This document shows, one piece after another, positions 44,981-53,422 of a DNA stretch of 64,000 nucleotides (position 1 is its first letter; every line of letters starts with the position of its first letter). The notes beneath the pieces are model-generated. The model did no database searches. It saw only the letters and a list, made by a program, of their open reading frames with translations, and was not told the origin of the DNA. The stretch is from Bacteroides sp. (GTDB taxonomy: Bacteria > Bacteroidota > Bacteroidia > Bacteroidales > Bacteroidaceae). The position numbers were made by a program, and so were the translations under genes. The stretch covers positions 61,978 through 125,977 of the forward strand of contig NZ_JAQVBV010000013.1 of NCBI RefSeq assembly GCF_028690125.1, given 5' to 3'.

Positions 44981-45742
44981 ATGAGGCTAATGTCTGTTAC
45001 ACTATTGCTAGTTTTATGCTGTGCATGTCATTCCGGCAAAAACATGATTTTCTGTAAAGCTGTTGATATGTCAACGCTGGATTCTATTGCACCCAAGAGT
45101 TACATACTTCCCAAAGGACGGGTTTGCTATGTGGCTACTTCTTCTTACGATCACACTTATCCTGATATGAATATCCTGAAAGTAACCACCTCTTCCAATT
45201 TTATTCATTCGAACAGAGATTTGAAATTATCCGGTGCAGGTTCCACTGTCGCTAAAATGGATACCCTTATTCAGTCTCAATACCTGGTGACTTCTACTTT
45301 ACAAACTGCATATAAGAAGGGAGATACCAAAAATGGGAAAGTTTATATTGGAAGTGATGAGTATCGTAACTCTGATAAAAGTTTGGATATTCAGAAAGTT
45401 ACGAATGACTATCATCCAGATGTATGGATTGATTTGAGTGCATTTTCGATTCAGATAATCGGCGAACTACAATCGGGAGGTTCGGCACACAATATTCCTT
45501 TTGTTGCAATGACCAATGCCGCTTATGAGTCGGGTGGTATGTTCGGGAGTTCGTTTGGAAACATTGTCATGAAGTACACTGCTCTTTGGAAGATTACTGA
45601 TACACGGATGGGCGGGGTTAAAGAGGTAAAACTAGAAGGGGCAATGAAGCGAAAAATTGCACAAGGAGATGAATTAGTTTCTTATCTGAATGAATGTGCC
45701 ACTCAAGCCGGAACTGATTTCTCTAATCTGATTGCCCAATAG
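44981..45742 (+). CDS. Unrecognised lipoprotein, second gene of a pair
   Basis: A 253-residue protein with a lipoprotein signal (LLLVLCCAC). The mature part is mixed alpha/beta, with QYLVTSTLQTAYKKGD, DVWIDLSAFSIQIIGE and a final helical segment (LVSYLNECATQAGTDFSNLI). The pattern of a Val/Thr-rich N-terminal half and a 'WKITD' strand near 208 recalls envelope lipoproteins of unknown function in Bacteroidales, but I cannot name the family with confidence. It is linked to the cysteine-rich lipoprotein by a 21-bp gap and ends at a hairpin. Confidence 0.6.
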   Translation: MRLMSVTLLLVLCCACHSGKNMIFCKAVDMSTLDSIAPKSYILPKGRVCYVATSSYDHTYPDMNILKVTTSSNFIHSNRDLKLSGAGSTVAKMDTLIQSQYLVTSTLQTAYKKGDTKNGKVYIGSDEYRNSDKSLDIQKVTNDYHPDVWIDLSAFSIQIIGELQSGGSAHNIPFVAMTNAAYESGGMFGSSFGNIVMKYTALWKITDTRMGGVKEVKLEGAMKRKIAQGDELVSYLNECATQAGTDFSNLIAQ

Positions 45743-45810
45743 TGAAAGTCATGTGGTGAAACTCACACTCAAATGTAGAGTTGATGTTGGCTCCTATAGA
45801 AGCTAATTAG

Positions 45811-45843
45811 AAAAGCCTCCAAGACAGATTCTTGAAGGCTTTC
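45811..45843. terminator. Hairpin between the lipoprotein pair and tRNA-Leu
   Basis: AAAGCCTCCAAGA and TCTTGAAGGCTTT form a stem with one mismatch around a short loop, followed by CTAGTTTTTG. It can end transcription from the left and the tRNA transcript from the right. Confidence 0.7.
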
Positions 45844-45852
45844 TAGTTTTTG

Positions 45853-45934
45853 TGCGGATGATAGGACTCGAACCTACACGCCTCACGGCACCAGATCCTA
45901 AGTCTGGCGCGGCTACCAATTACGCCACATCCGC
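45853..45934 (-). tRNA. tRNA-Leu (anticodon TAG)
   Basis: Read on the minus strand, the acceptor stem GCGGATG pairs with CATCCGC and the discriminator is A. The anticodon stem-loop is CCAGA-CTTAGGA-TCTGG, giving anticodon TAG. A long variable arm (GTGCCGTGAGGCGTG region) marks a class II tRNA, and the T-loop reads GGTTCGAGTCC. CCA is not encoded (the genome has ACA). The length is 82 nt. It reads CUA and probably other CUN codons. Confidence 0.96.
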
Positions 45935-45959
45935 AAATGTCGCTTTTTGTTTAGCGGTG

Positions 45960-45990
45960 CAAAGATAGGAAGATTTTTTGATTTGACAAA
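45960..45990 (-). promoter_or_regulatory. Promoter of tRNA-Leu
   Basis: On the minus strand TTTG (45990-45987) and TATCTTTG (45967-45960) are spaced exactly 19 bp apart, a perfect Bacteroides promoter, 25 bp upstream of the mature tRNA 5' end. Confidence 0.85.
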
Positions 45991-46006
45991 TAATTAAGCA
46001 ATAAAG

Positions 46007-47029
46007 TTATTCACTTAGAATTTCGAATGCTTTTTCAATCAGGGTATCTTTGCCTTTAAGTTGATCTTCTTCCGTCATATTGATGGAAATATCAGGTATG
46101 ATTCCATTCTCTAGCGGTTTCATGTTTTTGTCATAATGTGGACTGGCGGAGAAGCGAATACTCCATCCATTTGGTAGTTCTGAACTGAAAGGAAGTCCGG
46201 AACCTCCTCCCGTCTGATCTCCTAACTGGATAATATTACCACTTTCAATACTACGCATTACATTTACAAAGTCATTTGTTGCACTGTAACAACGGCGGTT
46301 AGTCAGGATCACTACTTTTTTCTGCCAACGAATGCTATTGGAGGGTTCTAAATAAATCGGCTCCGGATCTGAAAAATCGGAATGTCCCGGTCCGGTTTTG
46401 TGCTGCATAAATCCTGTCAGTACTTTTTTGTTTGTAAAGCGTGCGGCGATACGCTCGGAATATGTTAGATTTCCTCCACCGTTATCGCGTACATCGATAA
46501 TCAAACCGTTGCAAGTGGAGAGATAGACTAGAATTTCATCCAGGTTTCCGTTTCCTACTCCGGAACTGAAACTTTCGTAACGGATATATCCGATATTGTT
46601 ATCAAATATTTTATATTTCATTCCGGCAGAGGTACGATAACCCGAGCTGGCACTGCCTAAATAGCTTTGGTAAAGAATGTCTTTCCGGTAATTCCAGGGA
46701 AATCCTTCGTACCAGGCATCATAATAGGAGGTACGGCTGGCAGAGGAAAGATTTACGTGACCGTCTTTCAGAATAAATAGCATTTCGCTTAACTTGTCGA
46801 ACAAGTCTTCATTGGTCATTTCTGGCGAAATATATTTACTGTATTCTTGGCGCACAGCATCCCAATCGATCCCTTTTTCATCAAGGAAGCAGTATTGTTG
46901 GTCGATGATCTTCCATAATTGTTCGAAGTTACCTACAGGATCATCAGCGTAATTGTCTTCTCCGATACATCCCGTTAGTAGGGGGATGCAACAAAGTAAT
47001 CGGAATAGGTGTATTATTTTATTTTTCAT
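46007..47029 (-). CDS. S41-family (tail-specific) protease, lipoprotein
   Basis: The ATG at 47029 starts the lipoprotein signal MKNKIIHLFRLLCCIPLLTGC; one at 47044 would add only five residues. The 340-residue protein is a short C-terminal-processing-peptidase relative. An N-terminal helical domain ends with LFILKDGHVNL. The peptidase core has LIIDVRDNGGG, the catalytic Ser in CYSATNDF (Ser249 from this start), and GDQTGGGSGLP. No clear PDZ domain is present between them. It is the last gene of the parC operon, 32 bp after the barrel gene. It probably cleaves peptides in the periplasm or at the surface; the target is unknown. Confidence 0.88.
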   Translation of the reverse strand: MKNKIIHLFRLLCCIPLLTGCIGEDNYADDPVGNFEQLWKIIDQQYCFLDEKGIDWDAVRQEYSKYISPEMTNEDLFDKLSEMLFILKDGHVNLSSASRTSYYDAWYEGFPWNYRKDILYQSYLGSASSGYRTSAGMKYKIFDNNIGYIRYESFSSGVGNGNLDEILVYLSTCNGLIIDVRDNGGGNLTYSERIAARFTNKKVLTGFMQHKTGPGHSDFSDPEPIYLEPSNSIRWQKKVVILTNRRCYSATNDFVNVMRSIESGNIIQLGDQTGGGSGLPFSSELPNGWSIRFSASPHYDKNMKPLENGIIPDISINMTEEDQLKGKDTLIEKAFEILSE

Positions 47030-47061
47030 TCTTACATTCTTCATTTTTCTGCTTATCGTTT

Positions 47062-47937
47062 TTAGTAGGCCTCTAAAGCAGGTGGCAAGGATATTGCCTG
47101 TTTATTTGAAACACGGAACAGGTTCTTTACAAATCCTACCATAAACACGTGTGAGTAGGTATGAGTTTTGATTTTATTTACATTCGATTGTTGCAAATCA
47201 GCCAGATAGCTGAAACGCATTTTGGTGTCTCCTATTGGCAAATCCACAGAAAGCATTTGGCGAAGGGAGGGTTGGTTGTGGAGAGAAGTAAACTGAACTA
47301 CTCCGCCTGCGTTGCCCAACGAGAAGATCTCATAATAAGACTGTCCGTAATGTGGAGAGAACATCAATCCGATCAGTGGTAAATTGACCTGATAACGGAG
47401 TGTAATCGGATAACGCTTGATTTTCAAGTGCCAGATTGCCATCCCTGAGGCGTCCAGATTAACAAATGCACGGGCAGAAGCCGGATTATTACCGTTGCGG
47501 AGGTTGTAAACAAATCCACCGTTGGCATCGAATAGCCCTCCTGCCAACAACTTGAAGTTCTCAGTCAATCGAAACTGATAATGGAGTCCATAGGTCCAGT
47601 TTGCCAATCCGGAAAAAGCATTGTTATTGTCGGCACGGTTGTGTGTATACCCTATGTCCGCCTGAAAGAAATTCTGTACGGAGACGTTTCCGTCGAACAG
47701 TTTTGTCATTCGCATCGTCTCACGCGAAATACGGAAATCAATTCCTTTGTACTCCTGGGGTGAGAGATAAGTGTCGAATACATTGGTAAAACCGACACCG
47801 TACATGGTGGAACGTGTCACGTAACGGACCGGATCGGAAAAGCCTTCCCCGCAACTTTTTTTATCCTGTCCCAAACTAGGGAGCGCATGGATTATCAATG
47901 CAATTAATACTATTATACTTCTTCTGAATTTTATCAT
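47062..47937 (-). CDS. Putative outer-membrane protein of DUF3316 type
   Basis: A 291-residue protein with signal peptide MIKFRRSIIVLIALIIHALPSLG. The mature part is a run of amphipathic beta-strands (FRLTENFKLLAGGLFDANGGFVY, ITLRYQVNLPLIGLMFSPHYG, HVFMVGFVKNLFRV), and the layout fits the DUF3316 family of Bacteroides envelope proteins. It lies 52 bp downstream of parC and 32 bp upstream of the S41 protease gene. Assignment is by pattern memory; function is unknown. Confidence 0.65.
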   Translation of the reverse strand: MIKFRRSIIVLIALIIHALPSLGQDKKSCGEGFSDPVRYVTRSTMYGVGFTNVFDTYLSPQEYKGIDFRISRETMRMTKLFDGNVSVQNFFQADIGYTHNRADNNNAFSGLANWTYGLHYQFRLTENFKLLAGGLFDANGGFVYNLRNGNNPASARAFVNLDASGMAIWHLKIKRYPITLRYQVNLPLIGLMFSPHYGQSYYEIFSLGNAGGVVQFTSLHNQPSLRQMLSVDLPIGDTKMRFSYLADLQQSNVNKIKTHTYSHVFMVGFVKNLFRVSNKQAISLPPALEAY

Positions 47938-47989
47938 TCTGTTCTATCTTAATTCCCTTTCCGGATGGGAAGGGGATGAAAGGGAGACT

Positions 47990-50635
47990 TTAAAATAATT
48001 TCATCTGCCCTGTAATTTCATCTATGATGTCTCCTTCACTCTTATCGCTGTCTGGGTCCAGATTTTCCAGTTCCTCTTCGGCTTCCTCCTGTTCTTCCTG
48101 CATCGGTTCGGGTAAACGGAGTGGGTCGAGCTCGTTGATTGTTTCAATACCGAACGTTGAGATGCGTTTTCCTTTTGCCTTAAAGCCTTTCACTGCAATA
48201 AACTCTTCCGCATCAATGATCATTGGTTCACGGAAACTATCGTGTCCACCGAAAATTACTTCGAACCTTGGATAATATTCGTCTGTCAGCAGAATGAGAC
48301 GGTTATTCTTGTTGTCTCCCAAGTAATTCTGTTTGCGGTTAGTTCCTTCAAAACAGAAACGTTTCAGATAAGGATAATTCTGCTGATCGGCATCATAAAG
48401 CGCGGCAGTCCATATTTTGTTGGGATCAAATTTCTCAACAATACTTACATTATCTTCATAGTGGTTGCTCAGATCGAAGTTACTGGTATAGAATTCACCA
48501 TTATTCAGTACAACGAGAATGGTGTCGTCGCTTTGAAATTCTCCCAGATATTCACCTCTACCATCATAGTTGAGGCGTAGTATATCGCGATCGAACCATA
48601 CTTTACGTCCTCCCAAAGTAGATCCTCCTTTCTGTTTCAGTGCTATCTTATGTATAGGGAGCCGGGTGAGGATAACGCCTCGTGCCTGACGACCTTTGAT
48701 TCCCACTTCACTAAAATCATGTTCGAAGATAATGCGGCGTACGCGAGGATTCGGTTTCAATGTCACTTTAATAATCTCAGCTTCTCCATTTGGATTGGCA
48801 CTGAAATAAGTAATGCGTGAATCCGGTGTACCCAAAGTAACATCATATTCACGGTCGCGTACAACAGAAGTAACAGCAAAACGTTTTACATAGGAAGTGC
48901 CTTCTTTGCCATCCCGGTAAGCCACATTGTAAATGGTACGTTTATCGTTCTTTTTAAAGACATTGACATAAAGCACATTTTTCCCTACAAACTTCTTATC
49001 TGCTACCGGAGTTACAATATATTTTCCGTCACGGAAGAATATAATCACATCATCGATATCCGAACAGTTTGCAATAAATTCGTCTTTCTTTAAAGAAGTT
49101 CCTATGAATCCTTCTTCACGGTTAATATAGAGCTTTTCATTGGCTTCTACCACTTTTGCGGCTTCGATGGTATCGAAGTTACGAAGTTCCGTGTGGCGTG
49201 GGAAGTTTTTGCCATATTTTTCTTTTAGCATCTGATACCAGTCGATGGTATATTCTATGATATTTGCCAAATGGTGATCTATCGTTGCGATATCCTCTTT
49301 CATTTTGGCAATCAGCTCATCTGCTTTATCCGAGTTAAACTTTAGAATACGTCCCATCTTGATCTCCATCAGTTTGAGAATATCTTCTTTGGTTACTTCA
49401 CGGATAAATTTCGGGTAAAAAGGAGCTAGTCGCCCGTCAATGTGCTTGCAGGCAGCATCCATATCTTTGGATTGCTCGAACTCTTTATCCTTGTAGATTC
49501 GTTCTTCAATAAATATTTTTTCGAGAGATGCGAAATGAAGTCCTTCCAATATTTCGTTCTTCTTTATTTCCAGCTCCAACTTCAACAAGTCCAGTGTGTT
49601 GTCTACCGATTTTTTCAGCACTTTACTGACAGTGAGGAAGTGTGGCTTGCTGTCATCAATCACACAACAGTTAGGCGAAATACTCACTTCGCAATCGGTA
49701 AAGGCATATAGCGCATCAATGGTCTTGTCTGATGAAGTACCGGGAGCCAGGTGAACTAATATTTCTACATTGGCAGCAGTGTTGTCATCGACTTTACGTA
49801 TCTTGATTTTTCCTTTATCGACGGCTTTCAGAATAGAATCAATGACGCTAGAAGTGGTCTTTCCATATGGGATTTCCGTGATAGTTAGGGTCTTATTATC
49901 AATCTTATTGATTTTAGCACGTACCTTTACTACACCTCCCCGTTCGCCATCGTTGTATTTGGCTACGTCGATTGAACCACCCGTCTGGAAATCCGGATAA
50001 ATCTGGAAAGGTTCTTCACGTAAGTAGCCGATAGAGGCATCGCAAAGCTCGTTGAAGTTATGCGGTAATATTTTGGATGCGAGTCCCACAGCGATACCTT
50101 CCACACCTTGTGCCAGTAATAAGGGGAATTTTACAGGAAGTGTGACCGGTTCCTTATTTCGTCCGTCGTAGGATTGTTTCCATTCTGTAGTTTTGGGATT
50201 GAAGACAACGTCAAGTGCAAATTTTGAAAGACGTGCCTCAATATAACGGGGAGCAGCCGCACCATCACCCGTGAGTATATTACCCCAGTTTCCCTGACAG
50301 TCTATCAGGAGGTCTTTTTGTCCTAACTGTACTAGTGCGTCGCCAATGGAAGCATCGCCGTGAGGGTGAAACTGCATGGTGTGTCCCACTATGTTGGCTA
50401 CCTTGTTATATCGTCCGTCGTCCAGACGTTTCATAGAATGCAGAATACGACGCTGCACAGGCTTTAAACCATCATTGATGTGAGGTACGGCACGTTCTAG
50501 AATCACATACGAAGCATAGTCCAGAAACCAGTTCTGATACATACCTGTAAGTTGATGTTTTAAGTTTTCGTCCCGTACGTCAGCCGGTTTATAATCTGAA
50601 TGTCCTTCTGTTATCTCGTTAATTTCGTCACTCAT
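47990..50635 (-). CDS. parC: DNA topoisomerase IV subunit A
   Basis: An 881-residue type IIA topoisomerase A subunit, which cuts and rejoins DNA to separate linked daughter chromosomes. The N-terminal breakage-reunion domain has LERAVPHINDGLKPVQRRILHSM, HPHGDASIGDALV and GNWGNI. The catalytic Tyr131 is in AAAPRYIEARLS. A coiled-coil tower follows (about 330-470), then a degenerate beta-pinwheel C-terminal domain without a clear GyrA box, which favours ParC over GyrA. The tail is strongly acidic (EEQEEAEEELENLDPDSDKSEGD). It should pair with ParE encoded elsewhere. Envelope genes for a DUF3316-like protein and an S41 protease follow. Confidence 0.9.
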   Translation of the reverse strand: MSDEINEITEGHSDYKPADVRDENLKHQLTGMYQNWFLDYASYVILERAVPHINDGLKPVQRRILHSMKRLDDGRYNKVANIVGHTMQFHPHGDASIGDALVQLGQKDLLIDCQGNWGNILTGDGAAAPRYIEARLSKFALDVVFNPKTTEWKQSYDGRNKEPVTLPVKFPLLLAQGVEGIAVGLASKILPHNFNELCDASIGYLREEPFQIYPDFQTGGSIDVAKYNDGERGGVVKVRAKINKIDNKTLTITEIPYGKTTSSVIDSILKAVDKGKIKIRKVDDNTAANVEILVHLAPGTSSDKTIDALYAFTDCEVSISPNCCVIDDSKPHFLTVSKVLKKSVDNTLDLLKLELEIKKNEILEGLHFASLEKIFIEERIYKDKEFEQSKDMDAACKHIDGRLAPFYPKFIREVTKEDILKLMEIKMGRILKFNSDKADELIAKMKEDIATIDHHLANIIEYTIDWYQMLKEKYGKNFPRHTELRNFDTIEAAKVVEANEKLYINREEGFIGTSLKKDEFIANCSDIDDVIIFFRDGKYIVTPVADKKFVGKNVLYVNVFKKNDKRTIYNVAYRDGKEGTSYVKRFAVTSVVRDREYDVTLGTPDSRITYFSANPNGEAEIIKVTLKPNPRVRRIIFEHDFSEVGIKGRQARGVILTRLPIHKIALKQKGGSTLGGRKVWFDRDILRLNYDGRGEYLGEFQSDDTILVVLNNGEFYTSNFDLSNHYEDNVSIVEKFDPNKIWTAALYDADQQNYPYLKRFCFEGTNRKQNYLGDNKNNRLILLTDEYYPRFEVIFGGHDSFREPMIIDAEEFIAVKGFKAKGKRISTFGIETINELDPLRLPEPMQEEQEEAEEELENLDPDSDKSEGDIIDEITGQMKLF

Positions 50636-50993
50636 AAATTTGCTTTATATACTTCATTTTAACGCATACGCACGCAAAAATACAAAAAATAAAAGAGAAT
50701 CTAATAAAGAAAGGCAGAGATTCGTAGTGTTAAAAGCTGATAAAGAGGAAGAATCAAGGTGACTGTACTTTATTTTTTGCAATATTTTGAGATATTTTAT
50801 CTCAACGTGAGCATAATATAATCGCAACAATTATCTTGTTTAATATTAAATGTATAGCGATAAAAATGCTAAATTTATAGTGTGAATTATAACATTTTCG
50901 TGCCTAAAAGATAGTAGTTGTGAGATTCTGATATATCTCCGCTTTTGATATTACCCTATGCAATGATATATATAATAAATGTGTTCTTTTCTT
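50636..50993. other. Intergenic region holding a partial copy of the 15202 repeat
   Basis: The gap lies between parC and the AraC gene. CGTGCCTAAAAGATAGTA at 50899-50916 is identical to 15266-15283, and similarity continues more weakly to about 50931. It is one end only, without its partner arm. No gene was found. Confidence 0.65.
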
Positions 50994-51893
50994 CTATTTT
51001 TTAAAGTGTTGCCCTTCCTTTCTATATTGCAAAGGAGGAATTCCCGTCTTCTTACGAAAGAATTTTGAAAATTGACTTACGTTTTCAAAGCCCAGTTTGT
51101 AAGCAATGTCTGTAATACTCATACTCATAATATCGAGTAGCTCTTTTGAACGGAGCAATTTCATATTAGATTGATATTGTGCCGGAGATACATCGACGTA
51201 CTGTTTGAACTTCTTTCGAAACCAGGAATAGCTTACTCCCAGACTGTCAGCAATACTTTCGGGAGAATAATTATATCCCGCATCTTGCTTCATGATATCC
51301 CGTGCCTCATTTATCTTATTGATGGCAAAAGAATCATTTAATGTCTCATTTCTGTGTTTATAATAAACTGTTCCCAGAATATAAAGGACGATACTTGAAA
51401 TGATTTGCTGGTAAGCACTTTTTTCTTGCAGCGCATAGTTGGCAATGTCTTCGTATAATCTGATAATAGAAGAACTAAAGCCTAAATAAAATACCGGATT
51501 TTTGGGAGAGAAAAAGCCTTTATTTACTCGCTTGTCAATATGCTCTCCTCTGAATCCTACCCAGTATTCAAACCATCCGGTTTCTTTGTCCGGTTCATAG
51601 GTGTGCCATTCATTCGGAAATAGCAGAATCATCGTTCCTGATTTCACTCGTTGTCTTTTGCATGATTTAGATTCAAACCAGCCTTTTCCATCAGATATAT
51701 AAATGAGTTGATATTCTTTCAGAATCCTTCCATTTTTGGGGTCAAAGAGATGTGATTTAGGATGTTGGGAGGGAGGATATGAACTATTAGATGGAATGGA
51801 TTGATACCCTACAGTGGTAACCACAATCCCCCAAGCTTCATCCGTGTTGCTGATGTTGAAATATTTGATATTGCGACTCTCTGTGATTTTCAT
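50994..51893 (-). CDS. AraC-family transcriptional regulator
   Basis: The ATG at 51893 (MKITESRNIKYFN) is preferred over one at 51932, since it begins the conserved part. The 299-residue product has an AraC-type cupin ligand domain (about 40-150, with SGTMILLFPNEWHTYEPDKETGWFEYWVGF) and a C-terminal double helix-turn-helix (about 200-295: SPESIADSLGVSYSWFRKKFK, MSITDIAYKLGFENVSQFSKFFRKKTGIPP). It diverges from the GH99-like gene across 325 bp and so probably activates the GH99-like/GH106 operon on a sugar signal, perhaps rhamnose or a derivative. Effector identity is inference. Confidence 0.9.
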   Translation of the reverse strand: MKITESRNIKYFNISNTDEAWGIVVTTVGYQSIPSNSSYPPSQHPKSHLFDPKNGRILKEYQLIYISDGKGWFESKSCKRQRVKSGTMILLFPNEWHTYEPDKETGWFEYWVGFRGEHIDKRVNKGFFSPKNPVFYLGFSSSIIRLYEDIANYALQEKSAYQQIISSIVLYILGTVYYKHRNETLNDSFAINKINEARDIMKQDAGYNYSPESIADSLGVSYSWFRKKFKQYVDVSPAQYQSNMKLLRSKELLDIMSMSITDIAYKLGFENVSQFSKFFRKKTGIPPLQYRKEGQHFKK

Positions 51894-52218
51894 TTGAACG
51901 TATAAATTAAGATAGAGTGATAATTGTTGCAAAATAAAACATTTTCAGGAATATTCATTTATATATATACTGTAATTAACAAATCAGTTTTATCAAAAAT
52001 GGAAAATTATATGTCAGTATTGATATTTTTTTTTAGAAATGTATGGGAATGATACCAATTCCTGTAGTTAAAAAGCTCATTTTATTGTACTATATGAAAG
52101 ATGTTTTCTAACTTTACTGAAACTAATATTTATGACAACTATTTGATTGATAACAGTCAGATATATATAGTCTATTTTAATGACTGGAATTTATAAACAC
52201 TAATAACCCATATTTTTC
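51894..52218. other. Divergent control region between AraC gene and GH99-like/GH106 operon
   Basis: This is a strongly AT-rich region with no gene. I found no full TAnnTTTG box and no clear pair of direct repeats for AraC binding, though the site should be here by position. Confidence 0.4.
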
Positions 52219-53394
52219 ATGAAACACATTTTGTTACTATTATTCCTATTTGGAATTTCCTTTTCTTTGAAAGCACAAAAGAAAGAAATACGGCAGAAAT
52301 ATGATGTTGCAGCTTTTCTGTATCCTGCTTATGCATCGGATGATCCCCGTTTGCGTCCCTTCTGGCCCATGGGTATCGGAGAGTGGGAAACTGTAATGAC
52401 TGTACAGAACCGTTATCCGAATCATTATTGGAACCGTAAGCCTCTTTGGGGATATATTAATGAAGCCGATCCGTCAGTAATGTCTATGGAAATTGAACAG
52501 GCTACCAATCATGGAGTAAACGTTTTTATTTTCGATTGGTATTGGTATGATGGTCGTCCTTTTATGGAAACGACTTTGGATAATGGCTTTCTGAAAGCGG
52601 ATAATGTTTCTAAGATGAAATTTTATCTGATGTGGGCGAACCATGATGTATTAAACTTATGGGATACCCGTCTAGCACGTGTCAATGAAAACAATGTAAT
52701 CTGGACAGGTAAGGTAGACCGTCAGGAATTTGAAAAGATTTGCAAACGCAATATTGAAAAATATTTTAAGCATCCTCAGTATTATAAGATAGATGGCAAA
52801 CCGGTATTTATGATTTATGATATCCCGCAATTGATATCAGGATTGGGTGGAATTAAAGAGACAGTTGATGCATTAAACTGGTTCACACAGGAAACGAAGA
52901 AAGCGGGTTTCCCCGGATTGGATTTGCAAATAACCATGTGGGGAATAAACCTTAATTATAGCGGATTTGACGCAGGGAAAACCACTAGTCCTGAAAATGA
53001 ATTTGTGAAAATGCTGGGCTTTACAAGTGCTACTCATTATCAGTTTGTACACTTTACTAATGTAGACGATGAGTATGCCAATGTTGTAGATCGTGCAGAA
53101 AAAGAGTGGTATCGCATTGATTCTGTATTCGATTGCAAATATTACCCTCATGTTAGTGTAGGATGGGATAACAGTCCGCGTACCGGACATAGTGCTGTAA
53201 TCAGGAACAATACTCCGGAAAATTTTGAAAAGGCACTGATAAAAGCTCGCGACTTTGTAGACAAACATCCCGAACAAGCTCCTCTCATTACCATCAATAG
53301 TTGGAACGAGTGGACAGAAACAAGTTATCTCGTACCATGCAATGTCTATGGATACGGCTATCTGAAAGCTGTAAAAAATGTTTTTGTGAAATGA
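52219..53394 (+). CDS. GH99/WbsX-like secreted glycosidase
   Basis: A 391-residue protein with signal peptide MKHILLLLFLFGISFSLKA. The body is a single (beta/alpha)8-type domain of the GH99-like/WbsX family: AAFLYPAYASDDPRLRPFWP near the start, ATNHGVNVFIFDWYWYDGRP, KMKFYLMWANHD, YKIDGKPVFMIYD, and ITINSWNEWTETSYLVP near the end. Acidic residues in the last motif are typical of the catalytic region. Members act on mannose- or other glycan-containing chains or are found in polysaccharide loci. It is the first gene of an operon with two GH106-like enzymes. The exact substrate is unknown. Confidence 0.8.
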   Translation: MKHILLLLFLFGISFSLKAQKKEIRQKYDVAAFLYPAYASDDPRLRPFWPMGIGEWETVMTVQNRYPNHYWNRKPLWGYINEADPSVMSMEIEQATNHGVNVFIFDWYWYDGRPFMETTLDNGFLKADNVSKMKFYLMWANHDVLNLWDTRLARVNENNVIWTGKVDRQEFEKICKRNIEKYFKHPQYYKIDGKPVFMIYDIPQLISGLGGIKETVDALNWFTQETKKAGFPGLDLQITMWGINLNYSGFDAGKTTSPENEFVKMLGFTSATHYQFVHFTNVDDEYANVVDRAEKEWYRIDSVFDCKYYPHVSVGWDNSPRTGHSAVIRNNTPENFEKALIKARDFVDKHPEQAPLITINSWNEWTETSYLVPCNVYGYGYLKAVKNVFVK

Positions 53395-53422
53395 TGTATG
53401 TCAATTCTATCTAAAAAATAAC

